Shown here: positions 52,687 through 61,919 of the stretch, one piece after another | Layout of the letters: the number at the start of each line of letters is the position of its first letter | Numbering within the stretch: position 1 is the first letter of the stretch | Notes under the pieces: generated by a model | Seen by the model: the letters and a program-made list of their open reading frames with translations, nothing else | Told to the model about the DNA's origin: nothing | Databases searched by the model: none | Translations under genes and position numbers: made by a program | Source of the DNA: an uncultured Clostridia bacterium | GTDB lineage: Bacteria; Bacillota; Clostridia; UBA1381 | Direction of reading: 5' to 3' | NCBI GenBank assembly: GCA_947626135.1 | Contig: CANQQZ010000005.1 | Coordinates: 1-64,000 of the forward strand | DNA length: 64,000 nt

Positions 52687-53262
52687 TTGCCGGAAAGCGA
52701 TTTGATAACAAGATGTAAGCGCGGCGATAGAAGAGCGTTTGACGAGCTGGTGATGAATTACCGGACGCGCGTGGTTAATATCGCTTACGGAATGCTGTCG
52801 GACAGCGACGACGCGCTTGACGCGGCGCAGGAGGTTTTCCTGCGCGTGTACTGCGGGATCGGAGAATTCCGGGAAAAATCCTCGTTCGCCACATGGCTGT
52901 ACAGAATAACCTCAAACGTGTGCGCCGATATGCTCCGGAAGCGCCGCAAAACGGGCGCGGTCATAAGTCTTAATGCCGACGGGAACGGCGCTGCGGAAGC
53001 CGCGTCGGATGTCCGCGACACGTCGCCTACACCGGAGGAGCGGGTGGAAATAACCGAGCAGCACAAGGCTGTAAGGGAAGCTATGGCTATGATAAAGGAC
53101 GAGTACAGGGAGGTCCTGACGCTGTATGATGTGCAGGGACTGAGCTACAGGGCGATTTCGGAAATTTTAAAAATCCCGGAGGGCACAATAAAGTCAAGGC
53201 TTAACAGGGCAAGAGCGAGCTTAAAGAAAATTTTATCCGAAAATATGGAGCTTTTTGAATAA
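52687..53262 (+). CDS. ECF-type RNA polymerase sigma factor
   Basis: The 191-residue protein has region 2 (RAFDELVMNYRTRVVNIAYGML; AAQEVFLRVYCGIGEFREKSSFATWLYRI) and region 4 (YREVLTLYDVQGLSYRAISEILKIPEGTIKSRLNRAR). It starts with TTG at 52687 behind GGGAGGTGAGG. No anti-sigma gene follows, which is unusual for ECF factors; the partner may be elsewhere. Terminator follows at 53293. Confidence 0.93.
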   Translation: MPESDLITRCKRGDRRAFDELVMNYRTRVVNIAYGMLSDSDDALDAAQEVFLRVYCGIGEFREKSSFATWLYRITSNVCADMLRKRRKTGAVISLNADGNGAAEAASDVRDTSPTPEERVEITEQHKAVREAMAMIKDEYREVLTLYDVQGLSYRAISEILKIPEGTIKSRLNRARASLKKILSENMELFE

Positions 53263-53632
53263 GCCGCTGAAGGACGGGATAAATGCTTGCCGAATATCCG
53301 CGCAGCCGCAGAGAGCGCGGATATTTTAAAATATCGGCGGGAGGAAATTTGTAAAGGAAGCCCATTCCGGAATCGGTGAGTATGTCAAAAGTATGTCAAA
53401 TTCACAATATCGTCATTCTGTACAAGAAAAAAACCTGATTTTTATTGAACTTTTCGGGGCACAAAGTTTCTTTTAGTTAAATTCACTAATCATTTTTAAA
53501 AAAATTTGTGAATTATAAGACTAACATTTTACGGAAAAATATGTTATTATATGTATAGTGTTTGTGGGACGGTTTTGCTAAGTGTTCCGCACAAAATCAG
53601 AAAATAATAAAAATGAGAGGGGATTAAAACCT
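53263..53632. other. Gap with terminator and AATTCAC repeats before the MsmK-type gene
   Basis: It holds the terminator at 53293-53327. AATTCAC occurs at 53399-53405 and 53480-53486, with the inverted GTGAATT at 53508-53514. A direct repeat GTATGTCAAA lies near 53380-53400, and there is a TATTAT near 53544. I see no protein gene. Confidence 0.55.
53293..53327 (+). terminator. Terminator after the ECF sigma gene
   Basis: AATATCCGCGC/GCGCGGATATT (11 bp) followed by TT. Confidence 0.78.
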
Positions 53633-54742
53633 ATGGCAGATTTACAATTAAAGCATATCTACAAAAGATATGCCGGAAACGTTACGGCGGTAAGCGATTT
53701 CAATCTTGACATTGCGGATAAGGAGTTCATAATCCTTGTAGGACCGTCCGGATGCGGAAAGTCGACAACGCTCCGTATGATTGCCGGACTTGAGGAAATC
53801 TCTGAGGGAGAGCTGTATATCGGCGGCAGACTTGTGAACGATGTGGCTCCCAAGGACAGAGATATCGCAATGGTATTCCAGAACTATGCGCTTTATCCGC
53901 ATATGACGGTTTACGACAACATGGCATTTGCATTAAAGCTGAGAAAAACTCCCAAGGACGAGATTAAGGCCCGTGTAACGGAGGCAGCTAAAATTCTTGA
54001 TATTGAGCATCTTCTTGACAGAAAGCCGAAGGCTTTGTCAGGCGGTCAGAGACAGAGAGTTGCTATGGGACGTGCAATTGTCCGCAGCCCGAAGGTATTC
54101 CTCATGGATGAGCCTCTTTCAAACCTCGACGCCAAGCTCAGAGTTGCAATGAGAACAGAGATTAAGAAGCTCTATATGAAGCTGCAGACAACATTCATCT
54201 ATGTAACGCATGACCAGACAGAGGCTATGACGATGGGTACGAGAATCGTTGTTATGAAGGACGGCGTTGTTCAGCAGGTTGACACACCGGCTAACCTTTA
54301 CAACACTCCGTGCAATGCGTTCGTTGCCGGATTTATCGGTTCGCCGCAGATGAACTTTGTTGACGCTCAGCTTGCCGACGAGGGCGGCAAGATTTACGCC
54401 AAGTTCGGAAACAACAAGATTCAGATTCCCGAGGGCAAGGTTAACGCCACTGTTAAGAGCTATGTCGGAAAGACTGTAATATTGGGTATCAGACCCGAGG
54501 ATATACATGACGACGAGGCATTCCTTTCGAGCCGTCCGGAGGCTGTATGTACAGCTGACGTAGAGGTAACGGAAATGATGGGCGCGGAGACATATCTGTA
54601 TCTCCAGATTGCCGACAAGCCGTTTACTGCGAGAGTTAACCAGCGCTCGACAGCTAAGGAAGGCGATACAATTAAGGTTGCGTTCGAGACAAACAAGCTT
54701 CATTTGTTTGATAAGGACACCGAGCTTGTAATTATGAACTAA
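53633..54742 (+). CDS. msmK: Sugar ABC transporter ATP-binding protein, MsmK/UgpC type
   Basis: The 369-residue ATPase has Walker A GPSGCGKSTT, signature LSGGQRQR, Walker B VFLMDEPLSNLD and the C-terminal OB-type domain that binds regulators (MalK/UgpC form). It stands alone without permeases. Such orphans energise several CUT1 sugar importers in Firmicutes. Codon use differs visibly from its neighbours (AGA and GCT instead of CGC and GCG), typical of a very highly expressed gene. ATG 53633 has GAGAGGGGA upstream. Confidence 0.95.
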   Translation: MADLQLKHIYKRYAGNVTAVSDFNLDIADKEFIILVGPSGCGKSTTLRMIAGLEEISEGELYIGGRLVNDVAPKDRDIAMVFQNYALYPHMTVYDNMAFALKLRKTPKDEIKARVTEAAKILDIEHLLDRKPKALSGGQRQRVAMGRAIVRSPKVFLMDEPLSNLDAKLRVAMRTEIKKLYMKLQTTFIYVTHDQTEAMTMGTRIVVMKDGVVQQVDTPANLYNTPCNAFVAGFIGSPQMNFVDAQLADEGGKIYAKFGNNKIQIPEGKVNATVKSYVGKTVILGIRPEDIHDDEAFLSSRPEAVCTADVEVTEMMGAETYLYLQIADKPFTARVNQRSTAKEGDTIKVAFETNKLHLFDKDTELVIMN

Positions 54743-54757
54743 TTTTCCGTTTACGGT

Positions 54758-54785
54758 AAAAAGGGCTGGGAATCAGCCCTTTTTT
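54758..54785 (+). terminator. Terminator after msmK
   Basis: AAAAAGGGCT/AGCCCTTTTT with loop GGGAATC and a T run. Confidence 0.9.
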
Positions 54786-54844
54786 GCCGTTTCGGACGTT
54801 CGCGGCGGATACCGTATAAATTTATGCGCAGGGGAGGAAGCAAG

Positions 54845-55552
54845 GTGCCGGAAAATGTCCATAAGGGTCACAGACAGCGTATGCGCGAAAGATACGATAT
54901 GGTCAATTTTAAAGATTTTCAGGAGCATGAAATTCTCGAAATGCTTTTGTTTTATGTGATTCCGCAAAGGAATACAAACGATATCGCGCATATTCTTATA
55001 AAAAAATTCCATACTGTAAAAGGCGTGCTTAACGCGCCGCCGGAGGAGCTGGAAAGAATAGGACATATAGGTCCGGCGGCGGTCAGATATATCAAGCTTT
55101 GGGCGAACGTTTTTGAGCGCGTAAAAAAATCCGAGACCGAATTGCCGCAAAAGCTTACGCCGCGCAATGCGGAGCAATATTTTGCCCATCTTTTCGAGGG
55201 GAAAAAGCGCGAGGAGGTATACATGATTTGCCTTGACCCGCAGGACAATATCCTCGCTTGCGAAAAGATATCGGAGGGAAGCTTTGAGACAGCGGAAATA
55301 GACCCCGCGAACGCCGCCCGTATCGCGATAAGCTATGACAGCGCCCAGGTGGTGTTTGCGCATAATCATCCGAGCGGAATAAGCGATGCATCGGAGGCGG
55401 ACATAACTGTCACAAAGCTGCTTGAAGGGGCGTTTTTCATTATGGGAATAAGACTGCGCGATCATATTATTTTCACCGAAAACAAGTGCGTCAGCATAAT
55501 GAATGAATACCACATACGCAGAAGCGGCGGCGGACGAGCAAAACGCCGGTAA
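54845..55552 (+). CDS. radC: RadC family protein (JAB/MPN domain)
   Basis: The 235-residue protein has an N-terminal helix-hairpin-helix region and a C-terminal JAMM metalloprotease-like domain with FAHNHPSGISDASEAD. The role in DNA repair is doubtful; the family is widespread. GTG 54845 has GGGGAGG 6 bp upstream, which is preferred over an ATG at 54824. A terminator follows. Confidence 0.92.
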   Translation: MPENVHKGHRQRMRERYDMVNFKDFQEHEILEMLLFYVIPQRNTNDIAHILIKKFHTVKGVLNAPPEELERIGHIGPAAVRYIKLWANVFERVKKSETELPQKLTPRNAEQYFAHLFEGKKREEVYMICLDPQDNILACEKISEGSFETAEIDPANAARIAISYDSAQVVFAHNHPSGISDASEADITVTKLLEGAFFIMGIRLRDHIIFTENKCVSIMNEYHIRRSGGGRAKRR

Positions 55553-55557
55553 CCGGT

Positions 55558-55583
55558 ACCCGTTTTTGACGGGTTCTTTTTTT
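55558..55583 (+). terminator. Terminator after radC
   Basis: ACCCGT (55558-55563) pairs with ACGGGT (55569-55574), then CTTTTTTT. Confidence 0.82.
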
Positions 55584-55649
55584 ATGTAAACCGCAAAAAA
55601 TACACAAAATACGCGCCGTAAATGGGGTTAGTTTTTGGCATATAGATTA

Positions 55650-55678
55650 TTGACTTTAAAAATATTATATGGTAATAT
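55650..55678 (+). promoter_or_regulatory. Promoter of the hom-thrB-lysC cluster
   Basis: TTGACT (55650-55655) and TAATAT (55673-55678), 17 bp apart. No T-box or riboswitch fits in the 60-base leader. Confidence 0.78.
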
Positions 55679-55746
55679 ATATAATTATTATAGACCTGTT
55701 TTGGCATGATTTGATATATAAGACAAAACGAGAAGGAGGCAGCAGT

Positions 55747-56955
55747 ATGGCTAAGGCTGCAATAATGGGCTTCGGCACTGTGGGCGGCGGCGTGTACGGT
55801 ATTATGGACGACAGCCGCAGCAGAGTAAGTTTAAGCGCGGGCGAACCCATAGATGTGAAATATATTCTTGATATACGCGACTTTCCGGATCATCCGCGAA
55901 AAGAGCTTTTTACAAAGGATTTTAACGATATATTAAATGACGGCGAGATAACGGTTGTCGCGGAGGTCATGGGCGGACTTCACCCGGCTTACGAGTTCAC
56001 CAGGGCGCTGCTTGAAAGCGGCAAGAGCGTAGTTACGTCGAACAAGGAGCTTGTCGCCACATACGGCACGGAGCTGCTTAGTATTGCGCGAGAAAAAAAC
56101 GTCAATTATTTTTTCGAGGCATCCGTGGGCGGAGGCATTCCGGTCATACGCCCCATGCATCAGTGCCTGACGGCAAATAATATAATTAAAATCGCCGGAA
56201 TTTTAAACGGTACGACAAATTATATTTTAAACGAAATGATTACAAAGGGCAAGTCCTTTGAGGACGCACTGTCGGATGCGCAGAAGATGGGTTACGCCGA
56301 AAGAAATCCCGCCGCGGATATAGAGGGACATGACGCGTGCAGAAAAATCGCGATTTTATCATCTCTCGCGTCCGGGAAATTTGTGGATTACAACGATATA
56401 CCGACAGAGGGAATTACCGAAATAACGCTTGACGATGTGCATTACGCGACGCAGCTTGGCTGCGTGATAAAGCTTATAGGCTACGCGCGTTTCCTTGAAA
56501 ACGGCAGGGTGTTTTCAATTGTGGCGCCCATGCTGATAGATAAAAGCTGTCCGCTTGCGGGAGTAAACGGTGTAATGAACGCGATAATGATTACCGGCGA
56601 CAGCGTCGGCGACGTGATGTTTTACGGCGCGGGCGCAGGTCAGCTTCCCACGGCTTCGGCGGTCGTCGCGGATATGATCGACGCTGTGAAGCACACGGAG
56701 CGCAGCAAAAAGATTTTCTGGGAAAAGCCGGACGGAGATATAACCGCGTCGGAGGAGGATGAAAAATTCGCATATTTCATACGCACAGGCGACAGCGCCG
56801 AAGCGGTCCGTGCGGCATTCAAGGATTGCCGTTTCGTTGAGAACGCGGTTGCGGAGGAATCGGCGTTTGTAACGCGCCCGCTTACCAAGACTGAGGTAAA
56901 CGACGGCGTAAGCAGACTGTCGTCCGTGATTTCGCGGATACGAGTGTTCGGCTGA
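55747..56955 (+). CDS. hom: Homoserine dehydrogenase
   Basis: The enzyme reduces aspartate semialdehyde to homoserine. The 402-residue protein starts with MAKAAIMGFGTVGGGVYGI (NAD(P) loop), has GILNGTTNYILNEM and DIEGHDACRKIAILSSLA, and ends in an ACT-like domain. The ATG at 55747 has AAGGAGG upstream; the earlier in-frame start at 55669 has none. Its last base is shared with the thrB start. Confidence 0.96.
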   Translation: MAKAAIMGFGTVGGGVYGIMDDSRSRVSLSAGEPIDVKYILDIRDFPDHPRKELFTKDFNDILNDGEITVVAEVMGGLHPAYEFTRALLESGKSVVTSNKELVATYGTELLSIAREKNVNYFFEASVGGGIPVIRPMHQCLTANNIIKIAGILNGTTNYILNEMITKGKSFEDALSDAQKMGYAERNPAADIEGHDACRKIAILSSLASGKFVDYNDIPTEGITEITLDDVHYATQLGCVIKLIGYARFLENGRVFSIVAPMLIDKSCPLAGVNGVMNAIMITGDSVGDVMFYGAGAGQLPTASAVVADMIDAVKHTERSKKIFWEKPDGDITASEEDEKFAYFIRTGDSAEAVRAAFKDCRFVENAVAEESAFVTRPLTKTEVNDGVSRLSSVISRIRVFG

Positions 56956-57851
56956 TGATTAGGGTAAAGGTTCCTGCGTCAAGCGCCAACATGGGCGCGG
57001 GATTTGATACGCTCGGTGCGGCGGTCGGGCTGTATAACCGGCTAAGAGTGGAGGAAATACCGTCGGGATTGGAAATAAGAACTTTAAACGCCGGCGGTTA
57101 TGTGCTGCAAAATGAGAATAATCTTATATACCGTGCGATGCGCGAGGTGTTTGACACCGTAGGCAGCGAACCGCCGGGAATACGGATAATCCAGAACAGC
57201 GCGATCCCCATGACCCGCGGACTGGGCAGCTCGAGCGCTTGTATAATCGGCGGCATGATAAGCGCGAACGTGCTGACGGGCAGACAGCTCAGCTACGGCG
57301 AGATTTTAAATCTCGCGGCGCGGATGGAGGGACATCCCGACAATGTTGCGCCGGCGCTGTACGGAGGCTTCTGCGTTTCCCTTATCGAAGACGGCAGGGT
57401 TTTTACAAAAAGCTATAAGCTTAATCCGAAAATAAAATTTGCGGTCATGATTCCGGATTATTTTGTCGCGACGAAGAAATCGCGCGGAATACTGCCGGAG
57501 CGAGTGGATATGAAGGATGCGGCATTTAATATTTCCCGGGCGTCTATGTTTCAGGCGGCTCTTGTTACGGGAGATACGGAAAAGCTCCGGTATGCCGTGC
57601 AGGACAGGCTGCACCAGCCGTATCGGCAGGATTATGTGGAAGGAATGAAAGAGATTTTTGAAAAAACCTATGACGCCGGTTCAAAAGCCACATACCTGAG
57701 CGGCTCGGGACCGACAATCGTGTCGATACTGGATGGGGGATACTCGGATTTTGAGAGCGAGATGAAAAAATTTTTTTCAGAGAACTCACACAAATGGAAT
57801 TGCAGAATATTATCTATAGATAATGTGGGAACGGTAGTTTCCGAAATATGA
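56955..57851 (+). CDS. thrB: Homoserine kinase
   Basis: The 298-residue GHMP kinase phosphorylates homoserine on the way to threonine. It has VKVPASSANMGAGFDTLG, the ATP loop PMTRGLGSSSACIIGG and the C-terminal ATYLSGSGPTIVS. The start codon overlaps the hom stop by one base (TGATG), so translation is coupled. lysC follows after 25 bp. Confidence 0.96.
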   Translation: MIRVKVPASSANMGAGFDTLGAAVGLYNRLRVEEIPSGLEIRTLNAGGYVLQNENNLIYRAMREVFDTVGSEPPGIRIIQNSAIPMTRGLGSSSACIIGGMISANVLTGRQLSYGEILNLAARMEGHPDNVAPALYGGFCVSLIEDGRVFTKSYKLNPKIKFAVMIPDYFVATKKSRGILPERVDMKDAAFNISRASMFQAALVTGDTEKLRYAVQDRLHQPYRQDYVEGMKEIFEKTYDAGSKATYLSGSGPTIVSILDGGYSDFESEMKKFFSENSHKWNCRILSIDNVGTVVSEI

Positions 57852-57876
57852 CAAAACACGGAAGGGTTGAAAAGGA

Positions 57877-59085
57877 ATGGGATTGGTAGTTCAGAAGTAC
57901 GGCGGCACGTCCGTTAAGGACGCCGAACGCGTGATGAACGTCGCGCGCCGTATAACGGATGTGTACAAAGCCGGAAACGATGTGGTGGTCGCGGTCAGCG
58001 CGCAGGGCGACACTACGGATGACCTTATCGAAAAGGCGAATGAGATAAACCCGAGAGCTTCAAAGCGCGAAATGGATATGCTTTTGGCGACCGGCGAACA
58101 GATTTCGATAGCGCTATTGGCTATGGCTATTCAAAAAATAGGATGTCCGGTGATATCTCTTACCGGCTGGCAGGCGGGAATGGTTACCGATACGCACTAC
58201 AGCGCGGCGAGAATAAAAAGAATTGATACGGAGAGGCTGCGTTCGGAGCTTGACAAACGGAAAATCGTTATTGTGGCAGGCTTTCAGGGTATTAACAAAT
58301 ATGATGACATAACGACGCTCGGGCGCGGCGGTTCGGACACGTCCGCGGTCGCTCTCGCGGCGGCGCTGCATGCGGATGTGTGCGAGATATATACGGATGT
58401 TGACGGGGTGTATACAACCGACCCGCGTATCTGTCCGACGGCGCGTAAGCTGGATGAAATTTCATACGATGAAATGCTCGAGCTCGCGTCTCTCGGAGCA
58501 AACGTGCTGCATAACCGCTCGGTTGAGATGGCGAAGAAGTACAATGTAAAATTATCAGTAAGATCAAGCCTTAACAATAACGAAGGCACATATGTCAAGG
58601 AGGTAAAGCAAGTGGAAAAGATGCTTGTAAGAGGCGTGACGAGAGATAACGATGTCGCGAGAATATCCCTGTGCGGCGTTGCCGACACGCCGGGAAAGGC
58701 GTTTTCGGTATTCAGGATGATTGCCAAAAACGGAATTTCGGTAGATTTGATAATTCAGTCAATCGGAAACAACAATAAAAAGGATATCAGCTTCACCGTG
58801 ACTGAAGAAAATCTTGAAAAGACTCTTGCGCTGCTCGAGGAAAACAAAGAGGTTATTGATTATAACGAGATTAAGTGGACTAAGGACGTTTCGAAGGTTT
58901 CCATAGTAGGCGCGGGAATGGTAAACAATTCCGGTGTGGCGGCGACGATGTTTGAAGCGCTTTACGACGCGAGGATAAATATAAACATGATTGCGACGTC
59001 CGAGATAAAAATTTCGGTTCTCGTGGACCGCAAGGATGCCGAAAGAGCCGTTGTGGCAATTCATGATAAGTTCCTGCTTGACTAA
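57877..59085 (+). CDS. lysC: Aspartate kinase
   Basis: The 402-residue enzyme phosphorylates aspartate, the first step to lysine, threonine and methionine. KYGGTSV begins the kinase domain, with GRGGSDTSAVALAAAL and YTDVDGVYTTDPRI; two ACT domains follow from about 265. Length fits the lysine/threonine-sensitive Bacillus-type class. It is the third gene of hom-thrB-lysC, and the next terminator ends the unit. Confidence 0.96.
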   Translation: MGLVVQKYGGTSVKDAERVMNVARRITDVYKAGNDVVVAVSAQGDTTDDLIEKANEINPRASKREMDMLLATGEQISIALLAMAIQKIGCPVISLTGWQAGMVTDTHYSAARIKRIDTERLRSELDKRKIVIVAGFQGINKYDDITTLGRGGSDTSAVALAAALHADVCEIYTDVDGVYTTDPRICPTARKLDEISYDEMLELASLGANVLHNRSVEMAKKYNVKLSVRSSLNNNEGTYVKEVKQVEKMLVRGVTRDNDVARISLCGVADTPGKAFSVFRMIAKNGISVDLIIQSIGNNNKKDISFTVTEENLEKTLALLEENKEVIDYNEIKWTKDVSKVSIVGAGMVNNSGVAATMFEALYDARININMIATSEIKISVLVDRKDAERAVVAIHDKFLLD

Positions 59086-59107
59086 ATAATTCATTAATGT
59101 AACACGG

Positions 59108-59161
59108 AAAAATCACAATGGCGTGGTTATGGGGATTCCCTGCGCGCCTTGTGGTTTTTTT
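59108..59161 (+). terminator. Terminator after lysC
   Basis: AAAAATCACAA (59108-59118) pairs with TTGTGGTTTTT (59149-59159), with one T-G pair, then T. Confidence 0.7.
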
Positions 59162-59175
59162 GAGGAAGAGGTAAA

Positions 59176-59910
59176 ATGGACGATATTATATTCGGGCGCA
59201 ATCCCGTGGCGGAGGCTGTAAAATCGGGACGCGGAATTGAAAAAATCCTCATAAGAAAGGGCAGAATAGAGGGCTCGCTTGTGCCGATAATAAAAAGAGC
59301 AAGGGCAGCCGGAATAATAGTGCGTGAGACGGATACCCGCCGGCTTGACGAGCTTTCGGGAGGGCAGAACCATCAAGGCGTAATAGCTTATGTGAGCGAA
59401 TATGATTACGTGGCGGTTTCGGATATACTGCAAAGGGCATATGACAAGAGTGAGGCGCCTTTCGTAATTATCTGTGATAAAATAACGGACCCTCACAATC
59501 TTGGAGCCATTCTGAGAACTGCTGACTGCGTGGGAGCGCACGGATTGATCATACCGAAGCGCGGCAGCGCGGGATTAAATTCCGCGGCGGTCAAAACAGC
59601 CGCCGGAGCGGCGGAATACACTCCTGTGGCGAGGGTGACGAACATATCCGCCGCGATAGAAGAACTGAAAAAGGCGGGCTTATGGGTATGCGCAGCCGAC
59701 ATGGACGGCGAGCCGCTGTATAAATCGGATCTAAAGGGCGCGCTTGCGGTCGTGATAGGCAGCGAGGGGGAAGGCATAAGCAGACTTGTGCGTGAAAATT
59801 GTGATTTCGCTGTTTCAATTCCGATGAGGGGAGAAATCAATTCCCTCAACGCGTCGGTCGCCGCGGGAATTATAATGTACGAGGCGCTAAGGCAGAGAAC
59901 AAATAATTAA
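59176..59910 (+). CDS. rlmB: TrmH family 23S rRNA guanosine-2'-O-methyltransferase
   Basis: The 244-residue SPOUT methyltransferase has an N-terminal substrate-binding domain (IIFGRNPVAEAVKSGRGIEKI) and motifs KITDPHNLGAILRTADCVGA, VIGSEGEGISRLV and SIPMRGEINSLNASVAAGI. RlmB methylates G2251 of 23S rRNA in E. coli; the same site is inferred. It starts a tight series of genes on the plus strand. Confidence 0.92.
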   Translation: MDDIIFGRNPVAEAVKSGRGIEKILIRKGRIEGSLVPIIKRARAAGIIVRETDTRRLDELSGGQNHQGVIAYVSEYDYVAVSDILQRAYDKSEAPFVIICDKITDPHNLGAILRTADCVGAHGLIIPKRGSAGLNSAAVKTAAGAAEYTPVARVTNISAAIEELKKAGLWVCAADMDGEPLYKSDLKGALAVVIGSEGEGISRLVRENCDFAVSIPMRGEINSLNASVAAGIIMYEALRQRTNN

Positions 59911-59923
59911 AGGAGATAAAAAT

Positions 59924-60193
59924 ATGAAAGCGGTTGTAACGGTAATAGGCAGGGATCAGAAGGGCATTATCGCGAAAACGAGCGGTGTTTTGTATGAAAA
60001 CGACGTAAATATTCTCGATATATCACAGACGACCATGCAGGATATGTTCACAATGATTATGCTTGTGGAATACGACGGGAAAAAGACCACGGTTAAATCG
60101 CTCAACGAGAAGCTTGACGCGTTGGGCGACGATATGGGGTTGTCGATACATTTGCAGCGCGAGGAAATTTTCTCGCTGATGCATAGGATATAG
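59924..60193 (+). CDS. ACT domain protein (UPF0237 type)
   Basis: A single ACT domain of 89 residues (VTVIGRDQKGIIAKTSGVLYE; ILDISQTTMQDMFTMIMLV). It binds small ligands, often amino acids. It is 15 bp before the DUF711 gene, the usual pairing in Firmicutes, so the two probably act together. Confidence 0.92.
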   Translation: MKAVVTVIGRDQKGIIAKTSGVLYENDVNILDISQTTMQDMFTMIMLVEYDGKKTTVKSLNEKLDALGDDMGLSIHLQREEIFSLMHRI

Positions 60194-60208
60194 CAATGGA
60201 GACGGATT

Positions 60209-61576
60209 ATGTTAAATCATTTTGAAATTTTGGAAACGGTCAATATGATTGACCGTGAAAATCTTGACATAAGAACGATAACAATGGGAATATCGTTAAA
60301 GAGCTGCGCGGGGCAGGATATCGATACGGTATGCAGGCGCGTATACGATAAAATCACCTTGTATGCAAAGGATTTGGTAAGCGTCGGCGAGGCGATTGAG
60401 GAGGAGTTCGGAATACCGATTATAAACAAGCGCATATCCGTAACTCCGGTTGCGGCGCTTGTTGACGCGCTTGACGAGCCCACGCCGGAAAACGCGGTTA
60501 AAATCGCGAAAACGCTCGATAAGGCGGCTAAAAAGGTCGGAGTGAATTTTATAGGAGGCTACAGTGCTCTTGTCCATAAGGGCTTTACGCGCGGCGAAAG
60601 GGCGCTTATCGAGTCCATACCTCAGGCTCTGGCTCAGACGGAGCTTGTTTGTTCAAGCGTAAACGTTGGTTCAACGCGCGCCGGAATTAACATGGACGCC
60701 GTAGCTCAAATGGGAAAAATAATCAAGGAAGCGGCGCTTCTGACGGCGGATACGAAGGGCTTCGCGTGCGCGAAGCTGGTGGTTTTCTGCAATGCCGTTG
60801 AGGATAATCCGTTTATGGCGGGAGCGTTTTTGGGCGAAGGCGAAGGCGAATGCGTTATTAATGTCGGAGTGAGCGGACCGGGCGTTGTGAAATGCGCGCT
60901 TGAAAAGGTCAGAGGAGAGGATTTCGGTGTGGTCGCCGAAACAATAAAGAAAACCGCTTTTAAAATTACGCGTATGGGACAGCTTGTCGCTCAGGAGGCA
61001 GCGAAACGGTTGAACGTTCCGTTCGGCATAGTTGATTTGTCTCTCGCACCGACTCCGGCGGTGGGGGATAGCGTAGCATATATTTTAGAGGAAATGGGAC
61101 TCGAGAAATGCGGAACGCACGGCACGACAGCCGCGCTTGCGCTTTTGAACGACGCTGTAAAAAAAGGCGGCGTTATGGCGTCGGGTTATGTCGGCGGACT
61201 TTCCGGAGCGTTTATACCGGTATCCGAGGACGCCGGAATGATTGCGGCGGCGCGCAGCGGCGCGCTTTCGCTGGAAAAGCTCGAGGCGATGACATGCGTA
61301 TGCTCGGTGGGGCTTGACATGATAGTTATTCCGGGCAGCACGGATGCGGCGTTGATTTCGGCTATTATCGCCGATGAGGCGGCGATAGGAATGGTAAACA
61401 GCAAAACTACGGCTGTGCGCGTTATACCGGCGCCGGGCGCGGAGGTCGGCGACACGGTTGAGTTCGGCGGACTTCTCGGCACCGGACCGGTTATGCCGGT
61501 GCGGGAATATTCGGCTGAAAAATTTATATCGCGCGGCGGAAGGATTCCGGCGCCGCTGCAAAGCCTTAAGAATTAG
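60209..61576 (+). CDS. DUF711 family protein (UPF0210, PFL-like)
   Basis: In this 455-residue protein, regions such as [56 protein letters not shown] and [20 protein letters not shown] mark the family. The fold resembles pyruvate formate-lyase without the radical glycine activity; the role is not known. It pairs with the ACT protein. Its stop is 18 bp before the first V/A-ATPase gene. Confidence 0.92.
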   Translation: MLNHFEILETVNMIDRENLDIRTITMGISLKSCAGQDIDTVCRRVYDKITLYAKDLVSVGEAIEEEFGIPIINKRISVTPVAALVDALDEPTPENAVKIAKTLDKAAKKVGVNFIGGYSALVHKGFTRGERALIESIPQALAQTELVCSSVNVGSTRAGINMDAVAQMGKIIKEAALLTADTKGFACAKLVVFCNAVEDNPFMAGAFLGEGEGECVINVGVSGPGVVKCALEKVRGEDFGVVAETIKKTAFKITRMGQLVAQEAAKRLNVPFGIVDLSLAPTPAVGDSVAYILEEMGLEKCGTHGTTAALALLNDAVKKGGVMASGYVGGLSGAFIPVSEDAGMIAAARSGALSLEKLEAMTCVCSVGLDMIVIPGSTDAALISAIIADEAAIGMVNSKTTAVRVIPAPGAEVGDTVEFGGLLGTGPVMPVREYSAEKFISRGGRIPAPLQSLKN

Positions 61577-61594
61577 TGAAAGGGGGCGTAAGCT

Positions 61595-61906
61595 ATGGAA
61601 GAAATTATAAAACGCATCATTGAAATCGAGGACAAAGCGCAGGAGATTATGTCAGACGCGCGCGCGGAGCGCGACGGGCTTGATAAGCGCGTTGAAGCGA
61701 AGGAAGCGCGTCTCAGGAGGAAGATGAGCGACGCCGCGGACAAAAGGTGCCGTGAACTTCAGAAAACCGAGCGCGACAGACTGGGCGGAGAAATTGCCCG
61801 GATCAATGCCCGCGTGGGCGAGCAGCTTTCTGAGCTGGATAAGAAATACAGCGAGAATAAGGATAAATGGGTTAATGATATGGTAGATCATATAATCGGC
61901 GCATAA
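61595..61906 (+). CDS. V/A-type ATP synthase peripheral stalk subunit, G/H-like
   Basis: The 103-residue, nearly all-helical, highly charged coiled coil (KAQEIMSDARAERDGLDKRV; EARLRRKMSDAADKRC) has no membrane helix. This fits the G/H stalk of V/A-ATPases. It heads the operon just upstream of subunits C and I. AAAGGGGG lies upstream. Confidence 0.82.
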   Translation: MEEIIKRIIEIEDKAQEIMSDARAERDGLDKRVEAKEARLRRKMSDAADKRCRELQKTERDRLGGEIARINARVGEQLSELDKKYSENKDKWVNDMVDHIIGA

Positions 61907-61919
61907 ACGAGGTGATGTT

